A DNA stretch of 64,000 nt from Cupriavidus necator (GTDB taxonomy: Bacteria; Pseudomonadota; Gammaproteobacteria; Burkholderiales; Burkholderiaceae), in contig NZ_SROX01000017.1 of NCBI RefSeq assembly GCF_013141915.1, positions 62,001 through 126,000 of the forward strand, in the 5' to 3' direction. Both the position numbers and the translations under genes were made by a program. Positions within the stretch are counted from its first letter, which is position 1. Each line of letters starts with the position of its first letter. Below the pieces are notes generated by a model. It was given only the letters and a program-made list of their open reading frames with translations. It was not told the origin of the DNA and did no database searches. Below, one piece after another: positions 14,085-25,087 of this stretch.

Positions 14085-14867
14085 TCAGCCGGCGCGCCGC
14101 TGGCGCACCGCCTCGAACAGGCAGATCGCGGTCGCCGCGGCCACGTTCAGCGATTCCATGCCGCCCGGCTGCGGAATGCCGACCTTGCGCGTGACATGCG
14201 CCATCCAGCCCTCGCTGACCCCTGCCCCTTCATTGCCCACCACCCACGCCACCGGTCCGCGCAGGTCGGTGTCGAACACGGCGGCCTCGGCGTGCGACGA
14301 GGTTGCCAGCAACGGCACCGCCAGGCGCGGCGCGAGCGCGTCGAGCGTGCAATGCTCGACGATATTCAGGTGGAAGTTCGCCCCCATGCCGGCGCGCAGG
14401 GTCTTGATCGACCATGCGAAAGCGCAGCCGGTGGCAAGGAAGGCATCGCGGATGCCCGCCGCGGCCGCGCTGCGCAGGATCGAGCCGACATTGCCGGCGT
14501 CCTGCACCCCGTCCAGGATGATGCAGTCCTGCTCGATGCGCGCCGGCAGGTGGCCCGCCGGGGTCTCGATCACCAGCATCAGGTCGATGCCGTTGACCAC
14601 GCCGCTGATCTGCGTAAACAGCGCATCGGCCAGCACCACCACGCGCTCGGCGTCGACCTGGGCCAGCAGCGGCGCCACTTCGGCATGGTCATAGTGGCGC
14701 TCCGACACCAGGCAGGTGACGGGCTGGCCGCGCGCGGCCACGTAGGCCTGCGCCAGGTGCACGCCGTCGAGCAGCGACTGGCCCGCCTTGCGGCGCTGGT
14801 GCGTGGAACCGGCAAGCGCCTTCAGGTGCTTGAACAGCGCGTTGTCGCGCGAGGTGACGTGCTTCAC
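14085..14867 (-). CDS. TrmH/SpoU-family RNA 2'-O-methyltransferase
   Basis: About 260 aa. An N-terminal RNA-binding substrate domain (about 1-95, with [17 protein letters not shown]) precedes the SPOUT knot with the three motifs: [29 protein letters not shown] and [19 protein letters not shown]. The start is taken as GTG at 14867, which overlaps the rnhB stop as GTGA and gives the family-like KHVTSRDN beginning. An ATG at 14897 would add ten unconserved residues. The target nucleotide, in rRNA or tRNA, cannot be told from sequence. It is the last gene of the superoperon. Confidence 0.9.
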   Translation of the reverse strand: MKHVTSRDNALFKHLKALAGSTHQRRKAGQSLLDGVHLAQAYVAARGQPVTCLVSERHYDHAEVAPLLAQVDAERVVVLADALFTQISGVVNGIDLMLVIETPAGHLPARIEQDCIILDGVQDAGNVGSILRSAAAAGIRDAFLATGCAFAWSIKTLRAGMGANFHLNIVEHCTLDALAPRLAVPLLATSSHAEAAVFDTDLRGPVAWVVGNEGAGVSEGWMAHVTRKVGIPQPGGMESLNVAAATAICLFEAVRQRRAG

Positions 14868-15622
14868 GATGCTTCGGATGGCAAGGACGTGCCGCATTGC
14901 GCGGCCGGTAGCAAGGCGCCGGTGTTGGCAAGCGGCGTGACCTCGATGACTTCCGCCACGGCGCTCACCGCGGTAAACATCGGCCGCTGCGCCAGCGCCT
15001 CGCGCACGGGCGCGAACGAGCGGCGATGGTGCGGGGTCGCGCCGAACTCGGCCAGCGCGGCCATATGCTGCGGCGTGCCGTAGCCCACGTGCGAATCGAA
15101 GCCGTACTGCGGATAGGCCGCGTGCAGTTCCAACAGGGCGCGGTCGCGCGCCACCTTGGCCAGGATCGACGCGGCCGAGATCGCCTTGACCAGCGCATCG
15201 CCCTTGACGATGGCTTCGACCGGGAATGCCACCTGAGGGCAGCGGTTGCCATCGACCTGGACCAGGTCCGGCACCACGCCGCTGGCCGCCAGCCCCTGCA
15301 CGGCGCGCTGCATCGCCAGCATGCTGGCGTGCAGGATGTTGATGGTGTCGATTTCCTCGACCGTGGCGAAGGCGATATGCCAGCCCAGCGCGCGCTCGCA
15401 GATTTTCTCGTACAGCGCCTCGCGCTTGGCGGCGGTCAGGATCTTGGAATCGGCCAGGCCGCGGATCGGGCGCTTCGGGTCCAGCACCACCGCGGCGGCA
15501 TAGACCGGCCCGGCCAGCGGGCCACGGCCCGCTTCGTCGACGCCGCACAGGCGCTGGATCGCGGAAGCGGCCGGCGCCAGGTCCAGGCCCAGCTGCGGCG
15601 AGGCGGCATTTCGGCGCGCCAT
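14864..15622 (-). CDS. rnhB: Ribonuclease HII
   Basis: Removes ribonucleotides and RNA primers from RNA:DNA hybrids. About 252 aa from MARRNAASP. The metal-binding motif [20 protein letters not shown] carries the Asp29/Glu30 pair. Later blocks GLADSKIL and [14 protein letters not shown] contribute the other acidic residues. The ATG shares a base with the lpxB stop (TGATG), indicating translational coupling. The rnhB-after-lpxB order is conserved in proteobacteria. Confidence 0.97.
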   Translation of the reverse strand: MARRNAASPQLGLDLAPAASAIQRLCGVDEAGRGPLAGPVYAAAVVLDPKRPIRGLADSKILTAAKREALYEKICERALGWHIAFATVEEIDTINILHASMLAMQRAVQGLAASGVVPDLVQVDGNRCPQVAFPVEAIVKGDALVKAISAASILAKVARDRALLELHAAYPQYGFDSHVGYGTPQHMAALAEFGATPHHRRSFAPVREALAQRPMFTAVSAVAEVIEVTPLANTGALLPAAQCGTSLPSEAS

Positions 15623-16839
15623 CAGACCGTCCCCCGACTGTGCATCAGGTCCACCACCACATCGGCTGCCAGTTGCGCGGTATTGCACTTGAGCGTCTCG
15701 TGCATGCGGGTGAAATGCTCGTACAGGAAGGCGGTATTGCCTTCGTCATTGAGCTGCAGCAGGGTCTCACGGGCCAGGGCCTCGGGCGTGGCGTCGTCCT
15801 GCAGCAACTCGGGCACGACAAAGCGCCCTGAAAGGATATTAGGCAATCCCACGTAGGGCAGATAACCCTGTCGCTTCATGATCTGCGCGGTCAGCCAGGG
15901 CACCTTGTACGAGATCACCATCGGCTTCTTGTATAGCGCCGCTTCCAGCGTGGCGGTACCGCTGGCCAGCAGCACCACGTCGGCCGCTTCCATGGCCTGG
16001 TGCGATTTGCCGTCGACGATGGTCAGGCGCAGTTCGGGATACTGCGCGTGCAGGTCTTCGACGATGGCGCGCAGCGGCGCGCTCGCCGCCGGCAGCACGA
16101 ACGCCAGGTTCGGGTCCATGCGCTGCATGCGAGCCATCGCTGCGAAAAAGGTGGCGCCGAGGTTGCGCACCTCGGACTGGCGGCTGCCCGGCAGCACCGC
16201 CACCACGCGGTGCCCGGCGGGCAGTCCCAGCGCGGCGCGCGCACCGGCCACATCGGGCACCATCGGGATCACGTCGGCGAGCGGGTGGCCCACGTAGGTG
16301 GCTGGAATGCCGGCCTTGGCGTAGATCTCGGGCTCGAACGGGAACAGGCACAGGATGTGGTCGACCGCGCGCGCGATGGTGCGGATGCGACCGCCACGCC
16401 AGGCCCAGATCGACGGGCTGACGAAATGCACCACCGGAATGCCGGCGCGGCGCAGCGGCACTTCCAGGCCGAAATTGAAGTCCGGGGCGTCAACCCCGAT
16501 AAAGCACAGCGGCGGGTCGGCCAGCAGCCAGTCGCGCACCGCGCGCCGCGTGGCCAGGATCTCGCGCAGCGAGCCCAGCACCTCGACATAGCCGTTGACT
16601 GACAGCGTTTCCATCGGCCAGCGCGAGGTAAAGCCCTGCGCCATCATGCGCCTGCCGCCGATGCCGGCGTAGTCGACCACCTCGCCGGTCTCGGCCAGGC
16701 GGGCTTGCAGCCCGCCCATCATCAGCGAAGCCAGCAGGTCGCCCGAGGCCTCGCCGGCCACCATGGCGATGGTGCCGCGCTTGCCCGCGGCGCTACGGTT
16801 GCCCGCGGGCAAGTCTTTCCGAATCGCGGCGTCTGCCAT
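15622..16839 (-). CDS. lpxB: Lipid-A-disaccharide synthase
   Basis: Joins UDP-2,3-diacylglucosamine and lipid X into the lipid A disaccharide on the inner face of the cytoplasmic membrane (GT19 family). It is 405 aa. The N-terminal block [20 protein letters not shown], the central [15 protein letters not shown] and the C-terminal [14 protein letters not shown] are family signatures. The first 20 residues are an unconserved polar extension. It follows lpxA with a 12-base gap and is coupled to rnhB. Confidence 0.97.
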   Translation of the reverse strand: MADAAIRKDLPAGNRSAAGKRGTIAMVAGEASGDLLASLMMGGLQARLAETGEVVDYAGIGGRRMMAQGFTSRWPMETLSVNGYVEVLGSLREILATRRAVRDWLLADPPLCFIGVDAPDFNFGLEVPLRRAGIPVVHFVSPSIWAWRGGRIRTIARAVDHILCLFPFEPEIYAKAGIPATYVGHPLADVIPMVPDVAGARAALGLPAGHRVVAVLPGSRQSEVRNLGATFFAAMARMQRMDPNLAFVLPAASAPLRAIVEDLHAQYPELRLTIVDGKSHQAMEAADVVLLASGTATLEAALYKKPMVISYKVPWLTAQIMKRQGYLPYVGLPNILSGRFVVPELLQDDATPEALARETLLQLNDEGNTAFLYEHFTRMHETLKCNTAQLAADVVVDLMHSRGTV

Positions 16840-16851
16840 GTGGGTCCGGTC

Positions 16852-17655
16852 TCAGCGCACGATGCCGCGCTGGGTGGCGGCAAGGAACTCGACAAAGGCC
16901 TGCAGCGGCGCCGCGGTGCCGGCGTCCACCTGGGCCAGCAATGCGGAAATCTCGTTGCGGGCCTCGTCGAAGCTGAGGTCGGACTTGTAAAGCAGCTTGT
17001 AGGCCTGGCGCAGCGCGGCGATCTGGCCGGCGTCGAAGCCGCGGCGGCGCAGCCCTTCGACGTTGATGCCGTGCGGCGTGGCCTTGTTGCCGCTCTTGTC
17101 GCTGGCCGCGATCACGAACGGCGGCACATCCTGCACCAGCGCCGAGGCGCCGCCCAGCATCGCGTGGGCGCCGATGCGCACAAACTGGTGCACGCCGCTC
17201 ATGCCACCGAGGATGGCCCAGTCGCCCACCTCGACGTGGCCGGCAATCTGCGCGTTGCTGGAAAACACGGTGTGGTTGCCGACCATGCAGTCATGGGCGA
17301 TATGGACGTAGGCCATGATCCAGTTGTCGTTGCCGATGCTGGTCAGGCCGCGGTCCTGCACCGTGCCGGTGTGGATCGTGGTGAATTCGCGGATGGTGTT
17401 GCGGTCGCCGATCTCGAGCCGGGTCGGCTCGTTGCGGTATTTCATGTCCTGCGGCATGCCGCCGACCGACGCATAGGGACCGATCTGGTTGCCTTCGCCG
17501 ATCGTGGTATGGCCTTCGACCGTCGTATGCGAGCCGATCCGGGTGCCGCTGCCGACCCGCACGTTCGGACCGACGATGGAGAACGGGCCGACACTCACGT
17601 CGGCGGCCAGCTCTGCCTTCGGGTCGACCAGTGCGGTGGGGTGGATTTGCGTCAT
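16852..17655 (-). CDS. lpxA: UDP-N-acetylglucosamine O-acyltransferase
   Basis: First step of lipid A synthesis: transfers a hydroxyacyl chain from ACP to UDP-GlcNAc. It is 267 aa from [16 protein letters not shown]. The left-handed beta helix made of hexapeptide repeats spans about residues 1-185. The catalytic-histidine region is [13 protein letters not shown], and the C-terminal helical part includes [19 protein letters not shown]. It belongs to the lpxD-fabZ-lpxA-lpxB block. Confidence 0.98.
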   Translation of the reverse strand: MTQIHPTALVDPKAELAADVSVGPFSIVGPNVRVGSGTRIGSHTTVEGHTTIGEGNQIGPYASVGGMPQDMKYRNEPTRLEIGDRNTIREFTTIHTGTVQDRGLTSIGNDNWIMAYVHIAHDCMVGNHTVFSSNAQIAGHVEVGDWAILGGMSGVHQFVRIGAHAMLGGASALVQDVPPFVIAASDKSGNKATPHGINVEGLRRRGFDAGQIAALRQAYKLLYKSDLSFDEARNEISALLAQVDAGTAAPLQAFVEFLAATQRGIVR

Positions 17656-17765
17656 GCGTACTGTCCTGTGGTGGGTCTGGTGAAGGATGGGCCAATGCGC
17701 CGGGCAAAGGTTCCCGTCCGGGCCGTCTGCCCCGAAAGCGCGGCGGCGCAGGGGCACGGCAGCCA

Positions 17766-17786
17766 GCCCGCGGCAGCGCCGCGGGC
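17766..17786 (-). other. Stable hairpin in the fabZ-lpxA spacer
   Basis: A perfect 9-bp all-GC stem (GCCCGCGGC and its complement) with a 3-base loop in the 142-base spacer, just after the fabZ stop on the minus strand. No T-run follows. It may protect or set the processing point of the upstream transcript. Confidence 0.45.
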
Positions 17787-17797
17787 CGTGCGCGGCC

Positions 17798-18247
17798 TCA
17801 CTCGGCCTGCTTCACGGTGCACATCAACTCCGCCTCGCAGGCCACCTTGTCGTCGACCGTGGCGAACGCCTTGAACTTCCAGATGCCGCGGATATAGCGC
17901 TCGACCGTCACGTTCATGTGCAGCTGGTCGCCCGGGTACACCACCTGCTTGAAGCGCGCGCCATCGATGCCGACGAAGTAGTACAGCGCCCCTTCCTTGC
18001 GCTCCATGTCGGCGCCAAAGGTCAGCAGGCCGGCCGACTGCGCCAGCGCTTCCAGGATCATCACGCCCGGCATCACCGGCTGCTCGGGGAAATGGCCCTG
18101 GAAGTACGGCTCGTTGATGGTGACGTTCTTCAGGGTCTTGATCCGCTTCTGCGCTTCGAACTCCAGCACGCGGTCGACCAGCAGGAACGGGTACCGGTGC
18201 GGCAGCAGCTTGAGGATCTTGCGGATATCGATTTCGGCCGCGCTCAT
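17798..18247 (-). CDS. fabZ: 3-hydroxyacyl-ACP dehydratase FabZ
   Basis: Dehydrates 3-hydroxyacyl-ACP in fatty acid elongation and competes with LpxA for hydroxymyristoyl-ACP. It is 149 aa with a hot-dog fold. The [16 protein letters not shown] motif holds the catalytic His, and [23 protein letters not shown] holds the catalytic Glu. A 12-base gap separates it from lpxD upstream. Confidence 0.98.
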   Translation of the reverse strand: MSAAEIDIRKILKLLPHRYPFLLVDRVLEFEAQKRIKTLKNVTINEPYFQGHFPEQPVMPGVMILEALAQSAGLLTFGADMERKEGALYYFVGIDGARFKQVVYPGDQLHMNVTVERYIRGIWKFKAFATVDDKVACEAELMCTVKQAE

Positions 18248-18259
18248 GATGATTTCTCT

Positions 18260-19351
18260 TTAGTCTTGTGAGGGTTGGGACCCGGCGGCCTGGCCGCGCA
18301 GGCGGCGTTCCAGCGCCACCACCCGTTCGCGCAGCTTGCTCAGGCCGCGTACGATGGCTGCGTTGCGCTCCCACTCGCCGTGCGGCAGGAACGGGAACAC
18401 GCTGGTGAAGTGCCCGCCGGGCTTGGTAATGGATTTGGTGATCGAGGTGCCGCCCGACACCGTGGTGCGGTCGGCAATGGTCAGGTGGCCGGCAAAGTTG
18501 GCCGCACCGCCGATCACGCAGAAGCGCCCGATGCGCGTGCTGCCCGACACCGCCGCGCAGCCGGCGATCACCGTGTGAGCCCCGACCCGCACGTTGTGCG
18601 CGATCTGGACCTGGTTGTCGATCTTGCAGCCGTCCTCGATCACGGTGTCGGCCATCGCGCCGCGGTCGATCGCGGTATTGGCGCCGACCTCGACGTCATT
18701 GCCCAGCACCGCGCGCCCGGTTTGCGGGATCTTCACGTATTCCACGCCGGTCGCGCTGATGTCCGGCGCAAAGCCGAAGCCATCGGCGCCGATCACCACG
18801 CCGCTATGCAGGATGGCGCGCGCGCCGACCACGCAGTGGTGGTAGACCGATACGTTGGCATACAGCAGTGAATCGTCACCGATCTCGGCGTGCGCGCCGA
18901 CATAGCCGTTGGCCAGGATGCGCACGCGCTCGCCCAGGCGCGCGCCGGCTTCGATGACCACGTTGGGGCCGATGTAGCACGAGGCCGGCACCACCGCGTC
19001 GGGCGCCACGGTGGCGCGCGCATCGATGCCGGTGCGCGCATCGGTATTGGCGGCGCGGTCGAAACGCTGCGCCACGCGGGCAAAGCAGACGTAGGGATTG
19101 CGCGCCACCAGCCAGTTGCGGCCGTCGGCCTTGCCTTCGGCGCGCACGCGCTCGAGGTCGGCGGCCGAGACGATCACGGCGGCGGCCTTCGCATCGAGCG
19201 CCTGCTGCAGGTAGAGCGGGTTGGACAGGAACGAGAGCTCGTCCGGGCCGGCCTGGTCCAGGGGGGCCAGGCCAGTGATCGCCAGGTCGGGGTCACCCAC
19301 AACCTGCGCGCCGTTCTCGGTGGCGAGCTGACCCAGTGTGGGTGTCTGCAT
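18260..19351 (-). CDS. lpxD: UDP-3-O-(3-hydroxymyristoyl)glucosamine N-acyltransferase
   Basis: Third step of lipid A synthesis, N-acylating UDP-3-O-acylglucosamine. It is 363 aa. The N-terminal uridine-binding domain (about 1-105, TGLAPLDQAGPDELSFL) is followed by a long hexapeptide-repeat beta helix with the catalytic-region IAHNVRVGAHTVIAGC, and a C-terminal helix (KLRERVVALERRLRG). It sits between skp and fabZ, as in other proteobacteria. Confidence 0.98.
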   Translation of the reverse strand: MQTPTLGQLATENGAQVVGDPDLAITGLAPLDQAGPDELSFLSNPLYLQQALDAKAAAVIVSAADLERVRAEGKADGRNWLVARNPYVCFARVAQRFDRAANTDARTGIDARATVAPDAVVPASCYIGPNVVIEAGARLGERVRILANGYVGAHAEIGDDSLLYANVSVYHHCVVGARAILHSGVVIGADGFGFAPDISATGVEYVKIPQTGRAVLGNDVEVGANTAIDRGAMADTVIEDGCKIDNQVQIAHNVRVGAHTVIAGCAAVSGSTRIGRFCVIGGAANFAGHLTIADRTTVSGGTSITKSITKPGGHFTSVFPFLPHGEWERNAAIVRGLSKLRERVVALERRLRGQAAGSQPSQD

Positions 19352-19404
19352 GGCGGTACTTCCTGATGGAAAAACGAACGAAGAACGAACGAAACGGCGG
19401 CGGC

Positions 19405-19932
19405 TTACTTGCCGCCGGCGTTCAGCACCTTCATCACGTCGTCGGTGATATCGATGCGCGGATTCACGTACACGGCTTCCTGCACGATCAGGTCGTACTT
19501 GCGCTGTTCGGCGAGCTGGCGGATCACGCGGTTGGCGCGCTCCAGCACCTGGGCCAGCTCCTCGTTGCGGCGCTGGTTCAGGTCCTCGCGGAATTCGCGC
19601 TGCTTGCGCTGGAACTCGCGGTCCAGATCAGCCACTTCGCGCTGGCGGCGCTGGCGGTCGGAGTCGGCCAGCACGGCCGTGTCCTTGTCCAGCTTGTCAG
19701 CCATGCCCTTGATCTTCTGGGCCATGTCCTGCAGTTCGCGATCGCGCTTGGAGAACTCCTGCTCCAGCTTGACTTGCGCCGCCTTGGCCGGCTGCGAATC
19801 GCGCAGGATGCGTTCGGAATTGACCGCGGCGATGCGCGCTTCCTGGGCCGAGGCCGGCATCGCGGCGCAGATCGCCGCGGTAGCGAGCGCGGCGGCGCCC
19901 AGGGACTTGACCAGTTTGAATGTTGTAGTCAT
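19405..19932 (-). CDS. skp: OmpH/Skp periplasmic chaperone
   Basis: 175 aa. A signal peptide (about 1-30, cleaved after MPASA) precedes a beta-strand core (EARIAAVNSERILRDSQPAK) and two long charged coiled-coil arms (about 55-140) rich in Lys/Arg/Glu/Gln. This is the jellyfish architecture of Skp trimers that hold unfolded outer-membrane proteins for the BAM complex. The gene is directly downstream of bamA, its functional partner. Confidence 0.95.
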   Translation of the reverse strand: MTTTFKLVKSLGAAALATAAICAAMPASAQEARIAAVNSERILRDSQPAKAAQVKLEQEFSKRDRELQDMAQKIKGMADKLDKDTAVLADSDRQRRQREVADLDREFQRKQREFREDLNQRRNEELAQVLERANRVIRQLAEQRKYDLIVQEAVYVNPRIDITDDVMKVLNAGGK

Positions 19933-19954
19933 GAAAACAGATCCTTTTTCAGAA

Positions 19955-22264
19955 TCAGAATGCCGTGCCGATCTGGAACTGGAAGCGCTGGACCTTGTCG
20001 TTGTCGTCGCGCTTGAGCGGGAAGCCCATGCTGATCTTCAGCGGCCCGATTGGCGACAGCCACGACATGCCGAAGCCGGTCGAGTACTTCAGTTCGCTGA
20101 AGCTGAGCGGCTGGCCTTCCTGATAGACGTTACCGAAGTCAAAGAAGGTGAACAGGCGCAGCGTGCGGTCCACGCCGGAGCCCGGCAGCGGGAAGATGAA
20201 CTCGACGTTGCCGATCATCTTCGAGGCGCCGCCCACCGGGTTGCCGTTCTGGTCCTTGGGGCCGAGCGTGCTGGTCTGGTAGCCGCGCACCGAGCCGATA
20301 CCACCCGCGTAGAAGTACTTGAACACCGGGAACGGCGTGTTGCCGTAGCCGTGGCCGTAGGCGACTTCACCATTCAGCGCCAGGGTGAAAGCCTTCGAGA
20401 TCGGGTAGAAGTACTGCTGCTGCACGCTGGCGCGGTAATACTGCGTATCGCCGCCCGGCAGGCCGACTTCCAGGTTGGCCTGGGTGTACGGGCCCTTGGT
20501 CGGGACCAGCGCGCTGTCGCGGCGGTCGCGCGCCCAGCCGATCGTGAACGGGAAGTTGTTGATGCCGTCGCCCGAGCTCTTGCCGATCTTGTTGAGCCAG
20601 TCGGTGTACTGGGTCGGCGTGTTGACCGAGGTGTACACCTGGGTACGTTCGTAGCCGATGCCGAAGAACACGGTGTCGACTTCCGAGAACGGCACGCCGA
20701 ACTTGAAGCCGCCGCCAGCCGACACGATCTTGTAGTCCTGGTCGCCGGTGTAGTACAGCGGGCGCGAGGTACGGTAGTAGATATCGGTCGAGCGGCTGAT
20801 GCCGTCCACCGTGAAGTACGGGTCGTACTGCGTCAGCGCGATGGTACGGAACGACTTGGCGGTGTTCACGTCCAGGCCCAGGCTGGTGCCCGAGCCGAAC
20901 ACGTTGTCCTGGCGCAGGCCGGCCTGCAGCACCAGCTTGTCGGTGGACGAAAAGCCCACGCCAAGGCTGATCTGGCCAGTCGGCTTTTCGGTCACGTTGA
21001 CGTTGACATCGACCTGGTCGGGCGCGCCGGGCACGTCCTCGGTGGTGATGTTGGTGTCGGTGAAGTAGCCGGTACGGTTGATACGCGCCTGCGACTGCGT
21101 CAGCTTTTCGCTGTCGAACCACGAGCTTTCCATCTGGCGCATCTCGCGCCGCACCACTTCGTCGCGGGTCTTGCTGTTGCCCACCACGTTGACGCGGCGC
21201 ACGTAGACGCGGCGGCCCGGATCGACCATCAGGGTCAGCGCGACTTCACGCTTTTCCTTGTCGATCTGCGGTTGCGGGTTGATGGTGGTGAACGCGTAGC
21301 CATAGGTGCCGAGCAGGTCGGTAATGGCCTTGGTGCTCTGCGTCAGCTTCTCGGACGAGAAAATATCGCCCTTCTTCAGCTGCAGCAGCTTTTCCATTTC
21401 CTCCTGCTTGCCCAGCAGTTCGCCCGCCAGGCGCACCTCGGACACCTTGTACTGGTCGCCTTCCTTGATGTTCAGCGTCAGGAAGATGTCTTTCTTGTCG
21501 GGCGTGATGGAAACTTGGGTCGACTCGATCGCGAATTCCAGGTAGCCGCGGTTCAGGTAGTACGAGCGCAGCGCTTCCAGGTCGGCGGTCAGCTTCTGCT
21601 TCGAGTACAGGTCGTTCTTGGTGTACCACGACAGCCAGTTGGGGGTGGACAGCTGCATCTCGTCGCGCAGCGTGCTTTCCTTGAACGCCTTGTTGCCGAC
21701 GATATTGATCTGGCGGATCTTGGCGACCGGACCCTCGTCGACGTTGAACACCACCGAGACGCGGTTGCGGTCCACCGGCGTGATCGTGGTCTGCACGTCG
21801 GCGGCATAGTAGCCGCGCGCGACGTACTGGCGCTTGAGCTCCTGCTCGGCCTTGTCGATCAGTGCCTTGTCGTAGTAGCGGGCTTCGGCCACGCCGACCG
21901 CGCGCAGCGAGCGGCGCAGCGTGTCCTTGTCGAATTCCTTGATGCCGACGAACTCGAGCTGCGAAATCGCCGGACGCTCTTCGACCTGCACCACCAGCAC
22001 GCCTTCCTCGGCGCGGATCTGCACGTCCTTGAAGAAGCCGGTATTGTAGAGGGCACGGATCGCGTCGGCGCCCTTGTCATCGGTGAAGGTTTCACCGACC
22101 CGCACCGGCAGGTAGCCAAACACGGTACCCGGTTCGACGCGTTGCAGTCCCTCAACGCGGATGTCCCTGACGACGAACGGATCGGCAGCCCAGCCCGCCG
22201 GGCTCCAGGCTGCAATAACGGCACTCGCCAGCAAGCCCAGCGAAATGCGCTTATGTCTGATCAA
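19955..22264 (-). CDS. bamA: Outer membrane protein assembly factor BamA
   Basis: The Omp85 core of the BAM complex, inserting beta-barrel proteins into the outer membrane. About 769 aa. A signal peptide ends at GWAAD, followed by five POTRA domains (about 25-425) and a C-terminal 16-strand barrel with the [18 protein letters not shown] lid-lock region and terminal aromatic residue F (FQFQIGTAF). The start is taken as TTG at 22264, because AGAGGGG lies 7 bases upstream and the resulting N-terminus is a clean signal peptide. The upstream ATG at 22288 would put that ribosome binding site inside the gene. Confidence 0.96.
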   Translation of the reverse strand: MIRHKRISLGLLASAVIAAWSPAGWAADPFVVRDIRVEGLQRVEPGTVFGYLPVRVGETFTDDKGADAIRALYNTGFFKDVQIRAEEGVLVVQVEERPAISQLEFVGIKEFDKDTLRRSLRAVGVAEARYYDKALIDKAEQELKRQYVARGYYAADVQTTITPVDRNRVSVVFNVDEGPVAKIRQINIVGNKAFKESTLRDEMQLSTPNWLSWYTKNDLYSKQKLTADLEALRSYYLNRGYLEFAIESTQVSITPDKKDIFLTLNIKEGDQYKVSEVRLAGELLGKQEEMEKLLQLKKGDIFSSEKLTQSTKAITDLLGTYGYAFTTINPQPQIDKEKREVALTLMVDPGRRVYVRRVNVVGNSKTRDEVVRREMRQMESSWFDSEKLTQSQARINRTGYFTDTNITTEDVPGAPDQVDVNVNVTEKPTGQISLGVGFSSTDKLVLQAGLRQDNVFGSGTSLGLDVNTAKSFRTIALTQYDPYFTVDGISRSTDIYYRTSRPLYYTGDQDYKIVSAGGGFKFGVPFSEVDTVFFGIGYERTQVYTSVNTPTQYTDWLNKIGKSSGDGINNFPFTIGWARDRRDSALVPTKGPYTQANLEVGLPGGDTQYYRASVQQQYFYPISKAFTLALNGEVAYGHGYGNTPFPVFKYFYAGGIGSVRGYQTSTLGPKDQNGNPVGGASKMIGNVEFIFPLPGSGVDRTLRLFTFFDFGNVYQEGQPLSFSELKYSTGFGMSWLSPIGPLKISMGFPLKRDDNDKVQRFQFQIGTAF

Positions 22265-22387
22265 TGTTGATCCCCTCTTTGATTCCATCCAGGATTGCGC
22301 TCCGATGCCTCATTGGACTGCGCCTGGCAAATGGCGTCCCCGGCGACGGTGTCCGACGACACCACCACCCCTTGCCGACACACGTTT

Positions 22388-23791
22388 CTAGCCGTTCGCC
22401 AGAAACATTCGGCTGACGTCATTGAACAAAGCGAGCGAAGTCAGGAGCAAGATGCAAGCAATGCCAACCTTCTGCAGCATTGCCTGCCAGTGGTCTGGGA
22501 CGGGCCGGCCAGTCAAAAATTCCACGCAATAATACAGCAAATGCCCCCCATCCAGAACCGGAATGGGTAACAAATTGAGTACGCCGAGACTAACGCTGAC
22601 CAGCGCCAGGAAGCCGACAAAGGCTTGTATGCCGAGGTTTGCGGCACGCCCGGCGTAGTCCGCCACGGTCAGCGGCCCGCTCAGGTTCTGCAGCGATGCC
22701 TGCCCCACCAGCATCTTGCCCAGCAGCTTGAGCGACAGCGCGCTGGTGTCCCAGACCTGCCCCACCGCGCGCGCCAGCGCCTGGTCCGGCCGGTAGCGCA
22801 CGGTCTCCATCTGCACCGCCTGGCTGAGCGCCGCGCCCAGCTTGCCCGAAGGCGCCGCGCTGGCGCCGCTCGCGTCCTTGGCGCCGTAGCGCGGCGCGGC
22901 GGTGTCGAGCGTGACCGGCACCTCCAGGCGCTGGCCGTTGCGCTCGATGCCGAGCGTCACGGCCTGCCCCGGCTGGCTGCGCACCGCCTTGATCAGGGCG
23001 CTGGCCTGCGTCAGCGGACTGCCCTGCCAGGCCACGATGCGGTCGCCCTTGCGCAGCCCGGCGCGCTCCGCCGCCGAATCCGGCAGCACCTCGGTGATCG
23101 TCACCGGTCCGCCCTTCAGGTTCAGGCCCAGCGTGGCCAGCGGATCCTGCTCGGGATTGCCGCCGGTATTTGGCAGGCGCGGCAGCGTGACATCGCGCTC
23201 GGCGCCGTCGGCACCGCGCACGTGCAGCACCGCGCGCGCATCGCCGAAACCTTCGGCAAACACCGCCATGCGCAGGTCGTTCCAGGAGCGGACCGGCTCG
23301 GTGTGGTCGTTGGCGGTCAGGGACAGCACCCGGTCGCCGTCGCGCACGCCGGCCTGCGCCGCCATGGTGCCGGCCGCAGGCGCCGCCACCACCGGCACGG
23401 GTTCGCGCATGCCGCCAGCGAACAGCGCGAAATACAGCACGATCGCCAGCGCGAAATTGGCCAGCGGACCGGCAGCGACGATCGCAAAGCGCTTGCCCAC
23501 CGGCTGGCGGTTGAAGGCGCGCGGCAGGTCGGCCGCGTCGATGGGGGCGTCGCGCGCGGGATCGAGCTCGCGCTCGTCGAGCATCTTGACGTAACCACCC
23601 AGCGGGATCGCCGCCACCGTCCACTCGGTGCGGTCGCGGCTTTTCGAGATCCAGCGCAGCAGCGGCCGCCCGAAGCCGATGGAAAAACGCAGCACCTTCA
23701 CGCCGCAGGCGCGCGCGGCCAGGTAGTGACCCATCTCGTGCACGTAGATCAGCACGCACAGGGCAACGATGAAAGCGAGTACGGTTTGCAT
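22388..23791 (-). CDS. rseP: Site-2 zinc metalloprotease RseP
   Basis: Intramembrane protease that cuts the anti-sigma factor RseA and clears signal peptides in the inner membrane. It is 467 aa. The zinc site H18-E19-x-x-H22 lies in the first helix, and the second motif LPIPVLDGGHLLYY is in a C-terminal helix. Two PDZ domains lie between them (about 120-215 and 215-320, the second with GLRKGDRIVAWQG). It sits between dxr and bamA as in most proteobacteria. Confidence 0.97.
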   Translation of the reverse strand: MQTVLAFIVALCVLIYVHEMGHYLAARACGVKVLRFSIGFGRPLLRWISKSRDRTEWTVAAIPLGGYVKMLDERELDPARDAPIDAADLPRAFNRQPVGKRFAIVAAGPLANFALAIVLYFALFAGGMREPVPVVAAPAAGTMAAQAGVRDGDRVLSLTANDHTEPVRSWNDLRMAVFAEGFGDARAVLHVRGADGAERDVTLPRLPNTGGNPEQDPLATLGLNLKGGPVTITEVLPDSAAERAGLRKGDRIVAWQGSPLTQASALIKAVRSQPGQAVTLGIERNGQRLEVPVTLDTAAPRYGAKDASGASAAPSGKLGAALSQAVQMETVRYRPDQALARAVGQVWDTSALSLKLLGKMLVGQASLQNLSGPLTVADYAGRAANLGIQAFVGFLALVSVSLGVLNLLPIPVLDGGHLLYYCVEFLTGRPVPDHWQAMLQKVGIACILLLTSLALFNDVSRMFLANG

Positions 23792-23894
23792 GGTGCGGGA
23801 CGTCGGTAAGATCGCTGGGGCGGCATGCGCGGTCCGCGGGAGACCGGCCGGCGCAGCCGCTATTGTCGCAGATGCGGCAGACCGGCCCGCCGCA

Positions 23895-25076
23895 TCAGCG
23901 GGCGGTGGCCCGTGCGGCTACGGCGACCCTGGCAGCCGCGCGCGCCAGCGCGTCGGCCGAGAGCACGGCCTCGAGCGTATCGGCGGATCCGCCCGGTGCT
24001 TGCTCCAGCACTTGTCGCACGATGCCGGCGATATCGGTAAAGCGTACCTGACCGGTTAAAAATGCCTCAACCGCTACCTCATTGGCGGCGTTGAGCACCG
24101 CCGGCGCCACTCCCGCCGCCCGCAACGCGTCGAAGGCCAATCCCAGGCACGGGAACCGCACCAGGTCCGGCTTCTCGAAATGCAGGCCGCCGGCGCTGGT
24201 CAGGTCGAGCGGAGTCACGCCCGCGTCGATCCGTTCCGGATAGGCCAGGCCATAGGCAATCGGCGTGCGCATGTCCGGGTTGCCCAGCTGCGCCAGCACC
24301 GAGCCATCGGCGTAGGCCACCATCGAATGCACGATGCTCTGCGGGTGGATCAGCACCTCGATACGCTCGGCCGGGGCGCCGAACAGCCAATGCGCCTCGA
24401 TCACCTCGAGGCCCTTGTTCATCATGGTGGCCGAATCCACCGAGATCTTGCGGCCCATGACCCAGTTGGGGTGGGCGCAGGCCTGGTCGGGCGAGATATC
24501 GTGCAGCGTGGCCGGATCGCGCGTGCGGAAGGGCCCGCCCGAGGCGGTCAGCAGCACCTTGGCCACGCCGCGCCCATAGCGCGGGTCGTCGGCGGGCAGG
24601 CACTGGAAGATGGCGTTGTGCTCGCTGTCGATCGGCAGCAGCGTGGCGCCATGCTCGCGCACCGCGTCCATGAAGATGCGGCCGGACATCACCAGCGCTT
24701 CCTTGTTGGCCAGCAGCACGCGCTTGCCCGCGCGCGCGGCCGCCAGCGTCGGGCGCAGGCCCGCCGCGCCGACGATCGCGGCCATCACCGCATCGACCTG
24801 CGCATCGGCAGCGATGGCTTCCAGCGCGGCTTCGCCGTAGCTGACCTCGGTGGCCACGCCCGCAGCGCGCAGCAGCGTTTCCAGCTCCTGCGCCGCCGCG
24901 GCCGTTCCCACCACGGCGCGCGCCGGGCGGAACTCGATGCACTGGTCGGCCAGCTTGCGCACCTGTCGGTGGGCGCTGAGCGCATGCGCCGCGTAACGGC
25001 CGGGATGGCGCCGGATCACGTCGAGCGTGCTTTCTCCGATGGAGCCGGTGGCGCCCAGGATGGTGATGCGATGCAT
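23895..25076 (-). CDS. dxr: 1-deoxy-D-xylulose 5-phosphate reductoisomerase
   Basis: Second step of the MEP isoprenoid pathway, NADPH-dependent. It is 393 aa from [17 protein letters not shown], which holds the nucleotide-binding loop. The metal and substrate motifs are [15 protein letters not shown] and [22 protein letters not shown]. The longer in-frame extension upstream is the shadow of cdsA and is rejected. It supplies precursors for undecaprenyl diphosphate made by UppS in the same operon. Confidence 0.98.
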   Translation of the reverse strand: MHRITILGATGSIGESTLDVIRRHPGRYAAHALSAHRQVRKLADQCIEFRPARAVVGTAAAAQELETLLRAAGVATEVSYGEAALEAIAADAQVDAVMAAIVGAAGLRPTLAAARAGKRVLLANKEALVMSGRIFMDAVREHGATLLPIDSEHNAIFQCLPADDPRYGRGVAKVLLTASGGPFRTRDPATLHDISPDQACAHPNWVMGRKISVDSATMMNKGLEVIEAHWLFGAPAERIEVLIHPQSIVHSMVAYADGSVLAQLGNPDMRTPIAYGLAYPERIDAGVTPLDLTSAGGLHFEKPDLVRFPCLGLAFDALRAAGVAPAVLNAANEVAVEAFLTGQVRFTDIAGIVRQVLEQAPGGSADTLEAVLSADALARAAARVAVAARATAR

Positions 25077-25087
25077 GGCAGACGGCT

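Noticed and set aside
19409-22270. Antisense frame of about 950 codons opposite bamA and skp
   Set aside because: Same reason: it spans two genuine genes and their spacer, with no start signal or recognisable domain.
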